A stretch of DNA of 64,000 bases from Rosenbergiella collisarenosi (GCF_018494085.1 NZ_JABBFP010000006.1:1-64000), one strand, 5' to 3'; shown: positions 33,565 to 44,602, counted from the stretch's first letter. Notes: generated by a model from the sequence alone, not told the origin. A program made the numbers and translations.

Positions 33565-34329
33565 ATGCGACATCCATTAGTAATGGGCAATTGGAAACTT
33601 AACGGTAGTAAGCAACTCACAGCGGATTTGATCAGTGGGCTGCAGTCGGCACTTACAGAAGTACAGGGCTGTAAAGTCGTTATCGCGCCACCTGCGCTGT
33701 ATCTCGCTCAAGCGGTCGCAGCCGTGCAAGGCAGCGACATTGGCGTCGGTGCACAGAATATCGATGTAAATCTTTCGGGTGCGTTCACTGGCGAAACCTC
33801 TGCAGAAATGGTGAAAGACAATGGTGCGGGCTACGTCATTATTGGCCACTCGGAGCGCCGTACCTATCACCATGAAAGCGATGAGCTGGTTGCCGAAAAG
33901 TTCGCCGTTGTCAAACAACAAGGTTTGATCCCTGTCTTGTGTATTGGTGAGACCGAGGCTGAAAACGAAGCAGGAAAAACCGAAGAAGTCTGTGCACGTC
34001 AAATTGATGCCGTGATCAAGACTCAAGGTGTCGAGGCATTCCATGGTGCAGTGATTGCCTACGAACCTGTCTGGGCAATCGGTACCGGTAAGTCAGCAAC
34101 CCCTGCGCAAGCACAAGCGGTACATAAATTTATCCGCACGCATATTGCTAAACAAAGCCCAACAGTCGCGGATCAAGTCATCATTCAATATGGTGGTTCG
34201 GTCAACGACAAGAATGCCGCTGAGCTTTTTGGTCAGCCTGATATCGACGGTGCGCTAGTCGGTGGCGCCTCGCTTAAAGCCGATGCGTTTAGTGTTATCG
34301 TTAAAGCCGCAGCTGCAGCGAAAGCATAA
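33565..34329 (+). CDS. tpiA: triosephosphate isomerase
   Basis: TpiA interconverts dihydroxyacetone phosphate and glyceraldehyde 3-phosphate. The 254-residue (beta/alpha)8 barrel has the N-terminal GNWKLNGS lysine segment, the catalytic histidine in [11 protein letters not shown] (near residue 95), the catalytic glutamate in [18 protein letters not shown] (near 167) with the mobile loop, and the phosphate-binding QYGGSV and [16 protein letters not shown] precedes the start. Confidence 0.97.
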   Translation: MRHPLVMGNWKLNGSKQLTADLISGLQSALTEVQGCKVVIAPPALYLAQAVAAVQGSDIGVGAQNIDVNLSGAFTGETSAEMVKDNGAGYVIIGHSERRTYHHESDELVAEKFAVVKQQGLIPVLCIGETEAENEAGKTEEVCARQIDAVIKTQGVEAFHGAVIAYEPVWAIGTGKSATPAQAQAVHKFIRTHIAKQSPTVADQVIIQYGGSVNDKNAAELFGQPDIDGALVGGASLKADAFSVIVKAAAAAKA

Positions 34330-34335
34330 TAATGC

Positions 34336-34362
34336 CCCTATCGCAGCCTAGTTGCGATAGGG
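34336..34362. terminator. hairpin between tpiA and cdh
   Basis: CCCTATCGCA (34336-34345) pairs with TGCGATAGGG (34353-34362), 7 bases after the tpiA stop codon and overlapping the cdh stop. No T-run follows in either direction, so intrinsic termination may be weak. Confidence 0.5.
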
Positions 34363-35115
34363 ATCCCCCAAAGCCTCACACCGATGATCCTGCAATTCTT
34401 CTGCCGAGCCAAGTACACCCTTAGTCCAATCCGTGCGCAGTACCAGAGCCACTAAGCGCCCATCCGCGAGCGTTGTAACCGCTATCCCCTCTCTTCCACT
34501 ACCGGGGTTAATATCAGGTAATTCGGTTGCTACGCGTTGGAATAGTGACAGTGACCGTAACTGATCTAGTGTTAAGGCGCGTATCCAATACCTATGATTT
34601 AACAGCGTATAGCGCTGCCAGTGTTCTGTAATCGTTGATTGTTGTACGGCAAGCTGATGTGCGATATCGCCACGTAGGCAGGACATATGAATATGTAACT
34701 GGTTCTGAGAACGGCCCCATTTGGCGTTAATAGCGAGTGATAACAAAGTACTAGGAATGGGCTTGGCCAGCGTACGGCTTAATTGCGGTAATTGCGTCCA
34801 CGCCAAATAGAAGTAATTAGGTGTTTGCGGTTGTTGAAGTTCGAGACTTTCAACACCTGAGACTTTAGCCGTAGGAATGAGCAAATATTGTACGATGCCG
34901 ACTTTGTCTTTGAGTAAGGCATAACCCTGACTCAGTTCAACACGTTGACAAGGGCTCGGAACATGTCGCGCTTGCTGATGGGGTACGCACTGTCGACTGA
35001 CGATAGTCCATAATGCGTTGCTGTTTGCATGAAGGTGATATCCATACCATGCGCCGAGCGCTATAACTACCGTAATGAGTAGCGCACTGAGTCTTTTGAT
35101 CACTAGCCGATTCAT
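34348..35115 (-). CDS. cdh: CDP-diacylglycerol pyrophosphatase
   Basis: Cdh hydrolyses CDP-diacylglycerol to CMP and phosphatidate. The 255-residue protein has an N-terminal signal anchor (residues about 8-24) and a HIT-like catalytic segment (QNQLHIHMSC, near residue 140-149), and matches E. coli Cdh throughout (SLAINAKWGRSQNQ, SAEELQDHRCE). It lies between tpiA and sbp, as in E. coli. Similarity is moderate compared with its neighbours. Confidence 0.88.
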   Translation of the reverse strand: MNRLVIKRLSALLITVVIALGAWYGYHLHANSNALWTIVSRQCVPHQQARHVPSPCQRVELSQGYALLKDKVGIVQYLLIPTAKVSGVESLELQQPQTPNYFYLAWTQLPQLSRTLAKPIPSTLLSLAINAKWGRSQNQLHIHMSCLRGDIAHQLAVQQSTITEHWQRYTLLNHRYWIRALTLDQLRSLSLFQRVATELPDINPGSGREGIAVTTLADGRLVALVLRTDWTKGVLGSAEELQDHRCEALGDPYRN

Positions 35116-35180
35116 AGGTCCGTATCTCGCCGAGAAGAGTGTACTCAGTGTACGTCTTCCCGGCGAAATGTCAGCGCAAA

Positions 35181-36170
35181 TTACGGCTTCATGATTTGGT
35201 CGTAGGTTCCGCCATCGCTGAAGTGTGTTTTCTGCGCGTTCGCCCAGCCGCCGAACTTCTCATCCACGGTGAAGAGGTGAAGAGGTTTGAATACAGACGC
35301 ATATTTCTTCTCCACAGCGGGATCACGTGGACGATAATAGTTCTGCGCGATGATCTCTTGTCCCTGAGGCGAATAAAGATACTTGAGATAGGCCTCGGCC
35401 ACCGGACGGGTCCCTTTCTCATCGACAACTTTATCGACGACTGAAACTGTCGGCTCAGCAAGGATGGACTCTTTCGGTGTGATGATCTCGAACTGATCCT
35501 TTTTCAGCTTATTGACCGCTAAATAAGCTTCATTCTCCCAAGCAATCAACACATCGCCAATACCGCGCTCAACAAAAGTATTGGTTGCGCCGCGGGCGCC
35601 TGAGTCCTGAACTTGAACGTTTTTATAAAGTCCGCGAACAAAAGCTTCTGCCTGCTTGGGATCACCCTTATGGCTGTCTAATGCATAACCCCATGCCGCC
35701 AGATAATTCCAACGCGCTCCGCCAGAAGTCTTAGGATTTGGTGTAATAACATTAACACCCGGTTTGATCAGATCATTCCAGTCGTGGATACCTTTGGGGT
35801 TACCTTTACGGACGAGAAAAACAATAGTAGAAGTATAAGGGGCTGAATTATCAGGAAGTCTCTTTTGCCATGATTTATCAATACGGCCACGTTGCGCGAT
35901 GGCATCGACATCAGATTGTAAAGCTAAAGTGACAACATCGGCACGAATACCATTAATGACCGAAGTAGCTTGTTTTCCCGACCCACCGTGTGACTGTCTC
36001 ACCACAACATTGTCGCCGGTTTTCTGCTTATAGTAAGCCGAGAAAGCCTTATCGTATTGCTCGTAAAACTCTCTGGTAGGATCGTAGGAAACATTTAATA
36101 GCTGAAAGTCTTTTGCCAGCACGCTGGCAGATACCATCAGCAAACCTACTCCGAGTTGCCACTTTTTCAT
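35181..36170 (-). CDS. sbp: periplasmic sulfate-binding protein
   Basis: Sbp captures sulfate (and thiosulfate) for the CysUWA ABC importer. The mature periplasmic protein follows a signal peptide cut near residue 19 ([10 protein letters not shown]). Sulfate-binding family motifs are seen: [30 protein letters not shown] and [22 protein letters not shown] 36170 lies after AAGGGG and gives 329 residues, as in E. coli; a GTG two codons upstream is possible. No transporter genes are adjacent, as usual for sbp. A long hairpin (35128-35165) separates it from cdh. Confidence 0.95.
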   Translation of the reverse strand: MKKWQLGVGLLMVSASVLAKDFQLLNVSYDPTREFYEQYDKAFSAYYKQKTGDNVVVRQSHGGSGKQATSVINGIRADVVTLALQSDVDAIAQRGRIDKSWQKRLPDNSAPYTSTIVFLVRKGNPKGIHDWNDLIKPGVNVITPNPKTSGGARWNYLAAWGYALDSHKGDPKQAEAFVRGLYKNVQVQDSGARGATNTFVERGIGDVLIAWENEAYLAVNKLKKDQFEIITPKESILAEPTVSVVDKVVDEKGTRPVAEAYLKYLYSPQGQEIIAQNYYRPRDPAVEKKYASVFKPLHLFTVDEKFGGWANAQKTHFSDGGTYDQIMKP

Positions 36171-36274
36171 AGTCACCCCTTATCGTTTATTACGCGTAGA
36201 GTGACATGAGATATCGCAGAACTTAAAGAATAAAAAGTGAATTTTTATATCTCAAAAGCATATAGCTTTGCCGC

Positions 36275-37237
36275 TTAATACAGTCGCTTCGCGGTTGCCA
36301 TTAAATCGCCGCGGAAAGGTCTACGCATGTTCTCGATGGCATCAATAATATCGTGATGCACCATACGATCATTTTGTACACCCACACATCGACCGCCAAA
36401 CCCCTGTAATAATAAGTCCACGGCGTAAGCCCCCATTCTTGAGGCTAGAATTCGGTCGAAGGCACAGGGCGCACCACCACGCTGGATATGGCCCAATACC
36501 GTCGCGCGCGTTTCTCTTCCCGTCTCTTTCTCGATATAACGCGCCAACTCGCTACAGTCGCAAATCAGTTCGGTGATCGCGACAATTGCATGCTTCTTCC
36601 CTTTTTTAAGGCCAGCTTGAATTTCACTTACCAACTCCTCACGCGTGTAAGGAATTTCAGGAAGCACGACATATTCACAGCCCCCCGCAATCGCGGCTGA
36701 CAGGGTCAAATCACCACAATGGCGCCCCATCACTTCTACAATGGAAATACGTTGATGTGAGGAGGAGGTATCACGTAGACGGTCAATGGCTTCCACTACC
36801 GTTTCGAGAGCGGTTTGGTAGCCGATAGTATAATCGGTACCCGCGACATCGTTGTCGATTGTCCCCGGTAAACCAATGCAAGGAAACCCCATTTCGGTCA
36901 GGCGTTTTGCACCCATATAAGAGCCATCGCCGCCGATCACTACCAGCGCATCTAAGCCGCGCTTGCGCATATTATCGATGGCAATCTGGCGAACCGATTC
37001 TTCTTTAAACTCAGGGAAGCGTGCCGAGCCTAAAAAAGTTCCCCCCCGATTGATCACATCAGAAACGCTATAGCGATCGAGGCTTAACATCCTGTCTTCA
37101 TACAATCCAAGGTAGCCATCGTAGATACCAAATAATTCTAAACCTTCCGCGAGGCCAGCACGCACAACGCCACGAATAGCTGCATTCATGCCTGGAGCGT
37201 CCCCGCCACTGGTCAGTACACCGATTTTTTTGATCAT
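36275..37237 (-). CDS. pfkA: 6-phosphofructokinase isozyme I
   Basis: PfkA phosphorylates fructose 6-phosphate with ATP, the committed step of glycolysis. The 320-residue protein has the E. coli length, with the ATP-binding [16 protein letters not shown] start, [12 protein letters not shown], the catalytic aspartate in [13 protein letters not shown] (near residue 127) and [10 protein letters not shown]. In E. coli fieF and cpxPRA come next; here an omptin gene follows at a gene-order junction. Confidence 0.97.
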   Translation of the reverse strand: MIKKIGVLTSGGDAPGMNAAIRGVVRAGLAEGLELFGIYDGYLGLYEDRMLSLDRYSVSDVINRGGTFLGSARFPEFKEESVRQIAIDNMRKRGLDALVVIGGDGSYMGAKRLTEMGFPCIGLPGTIDNDVAGTDYTIGYQTALETVVEAIDRLRDTSSSHQRISIVEVMGRHCGDLTLSAAIAGGCEYVVLPEIPYTREELVSEIQAGLKKGKKHAIVAITELICDCSELARYIEKETGRETRATVLGHIQRGGAPCAFDRILASRMGAYAVDLLLQGFGGRCVGVQNDRMVHHDIIDAIENMRRPFRGDLMATAKRLY

Positions 37238-37403
37238 AGCAACCCCTGGATGATGGATAAAAGATGCAAAGCAAAAAGAAGGAATTAGCCTCGGTCACTA
37301 CATCGTAGCCGAGACCAAAGACAATAATATAACATACCCCATTGATCGAGTTGACACAGGTCATCGAAACTCGCCGCTGAAGCATGATCTTTTTCGGTAA
37401 GGA

Positions 37404-38336
37404 TTAAAAGGTATAACTAAGCCCTACATTAGCCATCAGCGAATAATTCTCAATACCTGCTCCATTCTTCGCTGAATCCTTAATGCCTTCCATGCGGTCG
37501 TCGTAGGACATCCGTCCTTTTTTATTAAAGGTCCGTCCCCATGTTCCTTCCCAGTATAGCTTCGCATTATCGGTAAGATAATAACCGGCGTTCAGCGAGA
37601 GCGAGGTAAATTTCTGTTTAGAAATCGATGACTTGAAGGTCGTATCGGCGAGATAGTGCTCGTCCGTATCGTTTGCTCGCCCCCAAGCACTATACTTGAA
37701 CGCGCCACCAAACTCCCATTGTTGATAGCGGTAAGTCGCTAGCATACCAATATAGGGGGTTTTAAAGGTCTGATGATAGGTGATAGCGAGTAAATCATTA
37801 GGCAACTCCCCGACTTGGCTACCATTATCGTAGTTGTAGCTCCCCCCGCGAGCGCTAAAGTGATAGCGTGTCTGTTGATAACCACTGAGTACCCCAATAC
37901 GCGCGTCATCGTTGGATAGAAGCCAGTATTTTAGGCTAATATCAAATTGGTTAGCATCGTTTAACTTGGTATTAGGGTGATGACTCTTTGAGGTCCAACT
38001 TTTTTGATCTTCGTCCTCCCAATCGTAATCGTTCATCATCCCACCACGCTTCGCGAGAGTCGTCCATCCCGTAAGGCCCAGTGAGAGTTCTGGTAAGAGT
38101 GTCCATTCTATTCCGCCCTTTATGATGGGGGCATTGCGAAATCGCCAATTTAATTGGCTATCTTTATGTCCGTTGTCCGGGTCATAAACACGCTCTTTCG
38201 TTTGTGCGGATAGCGTTCCCAGTCCGAAATCTACCGTAACGTCTTGCCAAGAAGGATTATATCGATCCGCGGCAAATACATTAGCCGCGAGGCCACTCCC
38301 TAATACAACCATTACTACGCGAGTTATTACTTTCAT
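37404..38336 (-). CDS. omptin-family outer membrane protease
   Basis: Omptins (OmpT, Pla, PgtE) are ten-strand outer membrane barrels that cut proteins and cationic peptides at basic residues on the cell surface. The 310-residue protein has a signal peptide cut near residue 22 (NVFA/ADRY), the paired active-site aspartates in MNDYDWEDED, the family signature HHPNTKLNDANQFDISLKYWL, the Asp-His pair in DTDEHY, and a C-terminal strand ending in F. All four catalytic residues are kept, so it should be active. It lies alone at the junction between the pfkA block and the gmk block, which suggests acquisition. Which subfamily it belongs to is not decided here. Confidence 0.9.
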   Translation of the reverse strand: MKVITRVVMVVLGSGLAANVFAADRYNPSWQDVTVDFGLGTLSAQTKERVYDPDNGHKDSQLNWRFRNAPIIKGGIEWTLLPELSLGLTGWTTLAKRGGMMNDYDWEDEDQKSWTSKSHHPNTKLNDANQFDISLKYWLLSNDDARIGVLSGYQQTRYHFSARGGSYNYDNGSQVGELPNDLLAITYHQTFKTPYIGMLATYRYQQWEFGGAFKYSAWGRANDTDEHYLADTTFKSSISKQKFTSLSLNAGYYLTDNAKLYWEGTWGRTFNKKGRMSYDDRMEGIKDSAKNGAGIENYSLMANVGLSYTF

Positions 38337-38414
38337 TATTATCTCATCCTTGTTGATATAAATCCTTTATATTCAGCCAGTTAAATTAGATATTCTCAAC
38401 TAAATTCTGAGCAA

Positions 38415-38431
38415 TGTTTAGGTTCTATTTA
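38415..38431. promoter_or_regulatory. possible PhoP box upstream of the omptin gene
   Basis: TGTTTA (38415-38420), 5 bases, TATTTA (38426-38431) matches the PhoP direct repeat GTTTA-N5-GTTTA with one mismatch. It lies 79 bases upstream of the omptin start in the opposite orientation. Omptins pgtE and pla are known PhoP-linked genes. The rest of the 306-base gap (38337-38642) is A/T-rich and holds the gmk promoter region, without other recognisable elements. Confidence 0.35.
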
Positions 38432-38630
38432 GCTAAATCGCTACCTTCAGAATAGCGTACTGTTTACTTAGCGCAGGCGATCTAGCGAGTCGTAGCGCTC
38501 GTTAGGCGTGAATAACGCGGTAAAATTGACTAAAATAGCTCCCTTTCCCTCTGCTTTTTTAGACAAAATACTGCTTCATTAGCAAAGGCTGTGTATAATG
38601 GCTCAGATATTGTCCCCGCTCTTTATCTAA

Positions 38631-39266
<636 letters not shown>

Positions 39267-39319
39267 ACGCGGTTCAGTATCATGCCTTATCTATACAAGA
39301 TCAGTGGAGTAACACCTAT

Positions 39320-39595
39320 ATGGCACGCGTAACCGTACAAGATGCAGTAGAACAAGTAGGCAACCGTTTTGACTTGGTATTGGTCGCGGCTCGTCGCGCA
39401 CGTCAATTACAAGTTGGCGGTAAAGATGCTCTGGTTCCAGAAGAAAATGATAAGCCAACGGTTATCGCGTTACGTGAAATCGAAGAAGGCTTAATCACTA
39501 ATGGTATTCTTGATGTGCGTGAGCGCCAAGACCAGCATGAGCAGGAAGCGGCTGAACTCCACGCCGTTAATGCTATCGCCGAAGGCCGTCGTTAA
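39320..39595 (+). CDS. rpoZ: RNA polymerase omega subunit
   Basis: Omega helps fold and assemble the beta' subunit and forms ppGpp site 1. The 91-residue protein matches the E. coli subunit ([34 protein letters not shown]). It lies 53 bases after gmk and 21 bases before spoT, as in E. coli, linking the ppGpp-binding subunit with the ppGpp enzyme. Confidence 0.97.
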   Translation: MARVTVQDAVEQVGNRFDLVLVAARRARQLQVGGKDALVPEENDKPTVIALREIEEGLITNGILDVRERQDQHEQEAAELHAVNAIAEGRR

Positions 39596-39616
39596 TTCTG
39601 ATAGTGAAGGTAGCCC

Positions 39617-41734
39617 TTGTATCTGTTTGAAAGCCTTAACCAACTGATTGAGAAATACCTGCCTGAAGAGCATATCTTACGTCTCAAGCAGGCATACCTT
39701 GTTGCGCGTGATGCTCACGAAGGACAAACCCGTTCGAGTGGTGAGCCTTATATCACCCACCCAGTAGCTGTCGCCTGTATTTTGGCAGGTATGAAGCTGG
39801 ATCATGAAACGCTGATGGCGGCCTTGCTGCACGACGTGATCGAAGATACAGCCGTTACTTACCAAGAAATTGAACAGCTATTTGGTGAAAGTGTCGCAGA
39901 GTTGGTGGAAGGCGTTTCTAAACTGGATAAATTAAAATTCCGGGATAAGAAAGAAGCTCAAGCAGAAAACTTTCGTAAAATGATCATGGCGATGGTGCAA
40001 GACATCCGCGTCATCTTGATCAAACTTGCTGATCGTACGCATAACATGCGTACTCTCGGCTCGTTACGTACCGATAAACGTCGACGGATTGCGCTCGAAA
40101 CCCTCGAGATTTATAGCCCACTTGCCCACCGTTTAGGTATTCATCACCTAAAAACGGAATTGGAAGAGTTGGGTTTCGAAGCCCTCTACCCTAACCGTTA
40201 CCGCGTCATCAAAGAAGTGGTGAAAGCAGCACGCGGCAATCGTAAAGAGATGATCCAGCGTATCTTGAGTGAGATCGATGGCCGCCTCCAAGAGGCCGCT
40301 ATTCCTTGCCGGGTGAGTGGACGCGAGAAACACCTCTATTCGATTTATCGCAAGATGCACCTGAAAGAGCAACGTTTCCATTCCATCATGGATATCTACG
40401 CTTTTCGCGTTATCGTCAAAGATATCGATACCTGCTATCGCGTACTGGGCCAAATGCACAGCTTGTTTAAGCCGCGCCCAGGACGGATGAAAGATTATAT
40501 TGCTATCCCCAAAGCCAACGGCTATCAATCCCTGCACACCTCGATGATTGGGCCGCATGGCGTGCCGGTCGAAGTGCAGATCCGTACTGAAGATATGGAT
40601 CAAATGGCAGAGATGGGGGTGGCTGCTCATTGGGCGTATAAACAGCAAGGTGAAAGCGTCACCACCGCACAGCTTCGCGCGCAGCGCTGGTTACAAAGCC
40701 TAATCGAGTTACAACAAAGTTCGGGTAACTCTTTCGAATTTATCGAGAGCGTTAAATCGGATCTCTTTCCCGATGAAATCTACGTCTTCACCCCAGAGGG
40801 GCGGATCGTCGAATTACCTTCAGAAGCGACCCCTGTCGACTTCGCTTATGCGGTCCATACCGACATTGGTCATGCTTGCGTCGGAGCAAGAGTTGATCGC
40901 CAGCCCTATCCCCTCTCGCAGCCGTTGACGAGTGGACAGACTATCGAAATCATCACTGCACCTGGGGCGCGACCCAATGCAGCATGGCTAAACTTCGTGG
41001 TGAGTTCAAAAGCGCGCGCTAAAATTCGCCAACTGCTTAAGAACCTTAAACGAGAAGACTCTGTTCTACTTGGCCGCCGCCTACTCAGCCACGCGCTGGG
41101 GGGAAGTAAAAAACTGGCAGAAGTGCCACAAGAAAATATTCAGCACGAACTTGAGCGTATGAAGCTAGCCAGCTTCGACGACTTATTAGCAGAAATTGGG
41201 TTAGGAAATGCCATGAGTGTCGTGGTAGCCAAAAATCTTCTGCCGCAGCCTGAAACCCAAGAACCAACCCCGGCAGGCAACACGAAACGCCATAAGCTAC
41301 CGATCAAAGGCGCCGAGGGTGTATTAATTACCTTTGCTAAATGCTGTCGACCCATACCCGGTGACCCAATATTGGCACATATCAGTCCCGGTAAAGGGCT
41401 GGTCATTCATCACGAATCGTGTCGTAACATTCGCGGCTTTAGTAAAGATGCCGAGAAATTTATGCCTGTAGAATGGGACAGCCATACTGAGCAAGACTTT
41501 ATCGCCGAGTTAAAGGTCGATATGTTCAATCATCAAGGCGTCTTGGCTAACTTAACCGCGGCTATCAATCAAGAGCGCTCTAATATTCAGAGTCTCAATA
41601 CTGAAGAGCGTGATGGCCGAGTTTATACCGCTTATTTGCGTCTTACGGTACACGATCGCGTTCATCTGGCGAATATTATGCGTAAATTACGCGTGATGTC
41701 GGATGTCATCAAAGTCCAACGTAACCGTAACTAA
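39617..41734 (+). CDS. spoT: bifunctional (p)ppGpp synthase/hydrolase
   Basis: SpoT degrades ppGpp and weakly makes it in response to fatty-acid, carbon and iron starvation. The 705-residue protein has an N-terminal HD hydrolase domain (HPVAVACIL, LLHDVIEDT near residues 71-79), a synthetase domain (GREKHLYSIYRKM and DYIAIPKANGYQSLHT), then TGS (EIYVFTPEGRIVELP), a zinc-finger-like region and C-terminal ACT (NHQGVLANLTAAI). The start is TTG, as in E. coli spoT, with YLFESLNQLIEKYLPE following. trmH begins 4 bases after the stop. Confidence 0.96.
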   Translation: MYLFESLNQLIEKYLPEEHILRLKQAYLVARDAHEGQTRSSGEPYITHPVAVACILAGMKLDHETLMAALLHDVIEDTAVTYQEIEQLFGESVAELVEGVSKLDKLKFRDKKEAQAENFRKMIMAMVQDIRVILIKLADRTHNMRTLGSLRTDKRRRIALETLEIYSPLAHRLGIHHLKTELEELGFEALYPNRYRVIKEVVKAARGNRKEMIQRILSEIDGRLQEAAIPCRVSGREKHLYSIYRKMHLKEQRFHSIMDIYAFRVIVKDIDTCYRVLGQMHSLFKPRPGRMKDYIAIPKANGYQSLHTSMIGPHGVPVEVQIRTEDMDQMAEMGVAAHWAYKQQGESVTTAQLRAQRWLQSLIELQQSSGNSFEFIESVKSDLFPDEIYVFTPEGRIVELPSEATPVDFAYAVHTDIGHACVGARVDRQPYPLSQPLTSGQTIEIITAPGARPNAAWLNFVVSSKARAKIRQLLKNLKREDSVLLGRRLLSHALGGSKKLAEVPQENIQHELERMKLASFDDLLAEIGLGNAMSVVVAKNLLPQPETQEPTPAGNTKRHKLPIKGAEGVLITFAKCCRPIPGDPILAHISPGKGLVIHHESCRNIRGFSKDAEKFMPVEWDSHTEQDFIAELKVDMFNHQGVLANLTAAINQERSNIQSLNTEERDGRVYTAYLRLTVHDRVHLANIMRKLRVMSDVIKVQRNRN

Positions 41735-41738
41735 TCCG

Positions 41739-42434
41739 ATGAATAGCCAACGACTTGCTCGAATACAGGAAATGCTGGCACGACGCCAGCCTGACCTAAC
41801 CGTCTGCCTTGAGCAAGTCCATAAGCCCCATAATATCTCTGCGATTGTACGTACTGCCGATGCGGTCGGCATCCATGATATTCATGCCGTTTGGCCAGAC
41901 GAACACATGCGTACAGCCGCTTCGTCTTCGGCCGGTAGTAATAATTGGGTGAACGTACACACCCACGAAAGCATAGAGCAAGCCGTGACAGAGTTTACGC
42001 GTCAAGGTATGCAGATACTGGCGACTAACCTCAGTGAAAAAGCGATAGATTTCCGCGACATCGACTATACCCGACCCACTTGTATCATCATGGGGCAGGA
42101 GAAAACGGGGATCAGTGAGAAGGCATTAGCCCTCGCCGACCATCACGTCGTTATTCCAATGGTAGGGATGGTTCAGTCGTTGAATGTCTCAGTGGCTTCG
42201 GCACTTATTCTCTACGAAGCGCAACGTCAGCGGCAGATTGCAGGGTTATACCAACGAGATTATAGCGATATCGACTCGCAGGAGCAGCAGCGCTTACTGT
42301 TTGAAGGCGGATACCCGACGCTCGCCCGCGTCGCGAAGCATAAGGGGTTAGCCTACCCGTCTATTGACCAAGCAGGTGAAATTCACGCTGACCAAGCATG
42401 GTGGGACAGCATGCAAGCCACGAGAAAACGATGA
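41739..42434 (+). CDS. trmH: tRNA (guanosine-18-2'-O)-methyltransferase
   Basis: TrmH (SpoU) methylates the ribose of G18 in tRNA. It is a SPOUT-family knotted methyltransferase with VHKPHNISAIVRTADAVG (residues about 26-43), IIMGQEKTGIS and the SAM-knot segment IPMVGMVQSLNVSVASALILYE. ATG 41739 gives 231 residues and the family start; an upstream frame to 41703 lies inside spoT. Its end overlaps the recG start by 4 bases (ATGA). Confidence 0.95.
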   Translation: MNSQRLARIQEMLARRQPDLTVCLEQVHKPHNISAIVRTADAVGIHDIHAVWPDEHMRTAASSSAGSNNWVNVHTHESIEQAVTEFTRQGMQILATNLSEKAIDFRDIDYTRPTCIIMGQEKTGISEKALALADHHVVIPMVGMVQSLNVSVASALILYEAQRQRQIAGLYQRDYSDIDSQEQQRLLFEGGYPTLARVAKHKGLAYPSIDQAGEIHADQAWWDSMQATRKR

Positions 42435-44509
42435 AAGGCCGCCTGCTTGATGCCATTCCGCTAACCACGTTGACCGGAGTCGGCGCGAGCCAATCAGCAA
42501 AATTAGCGAAAATTGGGCTGCATACGCTACAAGACTTATTATTACACCTCCCCTTACGTTATGAAGATCGCACTCACCTCACCGCCATCAATGACTTACA
42601 AGCAGGGTCTCATACCACTGTCCGTGGCGAGGTCTTACACAGCGAAATCACCTTCGGTCGGCGTCGTATGCTTGTCTGTCAAATTAGCGATGGTACCGGC
42701 AGCCTGACGTTACGCTTTTTCAACTTTAACGCAGGAATGAAAAACGGTCTCGCGGTAGGGAGAAGCATTATCGCCTGGGGTGAAATTCGGCGTGGACAGC
42801 GTGGGCCAGAAATCATCCACCCAGAGTATCGCCAGCAGGATGAACAGCAACCCATAGCGCTACAAGAGACGCTGACGCCGGTCTATCCTGCGACCGAAGG
42901 CATTCGACAAGCGACGTTACGTAATCTTACCGACCAAGCATTGGTGTTGCTGCAACATAATCCTATTCAAGAGCTACTGCCTGCGGAGCTCTGTCGTGGT
43001 CTACTGTCATTAACCGACGCATTACAGCTGCTCCATCGACCGCCTCCTGAATTGCAGTTAGCCGACGTCGAACTAGGCCGTCACCCTGCACAATTACGAC
43101 TGATTACCGAAGAGTTACTTGCCCATCAGCTGAGTATGTTACAAGCGCGGGCCGGAGTTCAGCAGTATCGAGCCTTATCCTTCAAGCACGACCCTCGATT
43201 ATCGACACAGTTCTTAAGCAATTTACCTTTTGCACCCACTGCCGCTCAGCAGCGTGTCGTTAAAGAGATCGAACAGGATTTAGCGCATCCTTATCCAATG
43301 TTACGTCTAGTACAGGGCGATGTAGGGTCTGGAAAAACCTTGGTGGCTGCATTAGCCGCCTTACAGGTTATTGCCGCCGATCAGCAAGTGGTGATGATGG
43401 CACCGACCGAACTTCTTGCCGAACAGCACGCCCTTAACTTTCGTAACTGGTTTGAGCCGCTAGGTATTCAAGTAGGCTGGTTGGCAGGCAAACAGAAAGG
43501 GAAAGCGCGTGCGGCTGAGCAAGAGCGGATTGCTCGGGGTGAAGTCCAAATGGTGGTAGGTACCCATGCTCTGTTCCAAGAACATGTCCAATTCCAGCAT
43601 TTAGCATTGGTGATTATCGATGAACAGCACCGCTTTGGCGTCCATCAGCGTCTCGCTTTATGGGAAAAAGGGCAACAGCAGGGTTTCCATCCCCATCAAT
43701 TAATTATGACGGCAACACCAATCCCGCGAACCTTAGCGATGACCGCATACGCGGATTTAGAAACCTCGACTATCGATGAATTGCCCCCTGGGCGTACACC
43801 GGTGATGACCGTCGCGATCCCCGATTCACGTCGTAGCGAAATTATCTCGCGCGTCGAAAGCGCCTGTGCCGAAGGCCGACAAGCCTACTGGGTCTGTACC
43901 TTAATTGAGGAATCAGAACTACTTGAAGCGCAAGCCGCCGAAAACACGTTAATCGAGCTACAGGTCGCCTTACCGGCGATGCGCATTGGTTTAGTACACG
44001 GCAGAATGAAACCAGCCGAAAAACAGCAAATTATGCAACAGTTCAAGGGACATGAGCTGGACCTACTCATCGCCACTACGGTCATTGAAGTAGGAGTGGA
44101 TGTACCAAATGCAAGTTTAATGATTATCGATAATGCTGAGCGCTTGGGCCTAGCTCAATTACACCAATTACGCGGACGCGTGGGTCGCGGCGCCATTGCC
44201 TCACACTGTGTCTTGCTCTACAAACCGCCGCTGAGTAAAACGGCGCAAAAACGATTACAGGTTCTGCGCGATACCAACGATGGCTTTATCATTGCGCAGC
44301 ACGATCTTGAAATACGGGGACCTGGTGAATTACTAGGTACCAAGCAGACCGGTAACGCAGAATTCAAAGTCGTCGATTTAGTGCGCGACCAGCAACTGAT
44401 CCCTGAAGTACAACGTATTGCTAAACACCTTCACCAGAACTATCCCGAACAGTCGAAAGCATTGGTAGAACGGTGGTTACCCGAGAAAACGCTGTTTAGT
44501 AATGTGTAG
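42431..44509 (+). CDS. recG: ATP-dependent DNA helicase RecG
   Basis: RecG reverses stalled forks and processes recombination intermediates. The 692-residue protein (693 in E. coli) has the N-terminal wedge domain (RYEDRTHLTAIND), Walker A QGDVGSGKTLVAALAAL, the DEQHRFGVHQR motif II, TATPIPRTLAM, and the C-terminal RLGLAQLHQLRGRVGRG. The ATG at 42431 overlaps the trmH stop, indicating translational coupling; it gives the family start MKGRLLDAIPL. Confidence 0.96.
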   Translation: MKGRLLDAIPLTTLTGVGASQSAKLAKIGLHTLQDLLLHLPLRYEDRTHLTAINDLQAGSHTTVRGEVLHSEITFGRRRMLVCQISDGTGSLTLRFFNFNAGMKNGLAVGRSIIAWGEIRRGQRGPEIIHPEYRQQDEQQPIALQETLTPVYPATEGIRQATLRNLTDQALVLLQHNPIQELLPAELCRGLLSLTDALQLLHRPPPELQLADVELGRHPAQLRLITEELLAHQLSMLQARAGVQQYRALSFKHDPRLSTQFLSNLPFAPTAAQQRVVKEIEQDLAHPYPMLRLVQGDVGSGKTLVAALAALQVIAADQQVVMMAPTELLAEQHALNFRNWFEPLGIQVGWLAGKQKGKARAAEQERIARGEVQMVVGTHALFQEHVQFQHLALVIIDEQHRFGVHQRLALWEKGQQQGFHPHQLIMTATPIPRTLAMTAYADLETSTIDELPPGRTPVMTVAIPDSRRSEIISRVESACAEGRQAYWVCTLIEESELLEAQAAENTLIELQVALPAMRIGLVHGRMKPAEKQQIMQQFKGHELDLLIATTVIEVGVDVPNASLMIIDNAERLGLAQLHQLRGRVGRGAIASHCVLLYKPPLSKTAQKRLQVLRDTNDGFIIAQHDLEIRGPGELLGTKQTGNAEFKVVDLVRDQQLIPEVQRIAKHLHQNYPEQSKALVERWLPEKTLFSNV

Positions 44510-44532
44510 GTAAGCCGCTACTCACTCACCAT

Positions 44533-44548
44533 AAGCAATCGTTTGCAA
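44533..44548. promoter_or_regulatory. possible PurR operator upstream of xanP
   Basis: AAGCAATCGTTTGCAA matches the PurR palindrome ACGCAAACGTTTGCGT at 12 of 16 positions, including the central CGTTTGC. It is 55 bases upstream of the xanthine permease start. Purine-dependent repression of a purine transporter is plausible, but the call is by motif only. Confidence 0.4.
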
Positions 44549-44602
44549 TCGACGATGACTCGATTAGAATTGCCCTTTTTATTATCCTGCCAGAGAAAAA
44601 TT

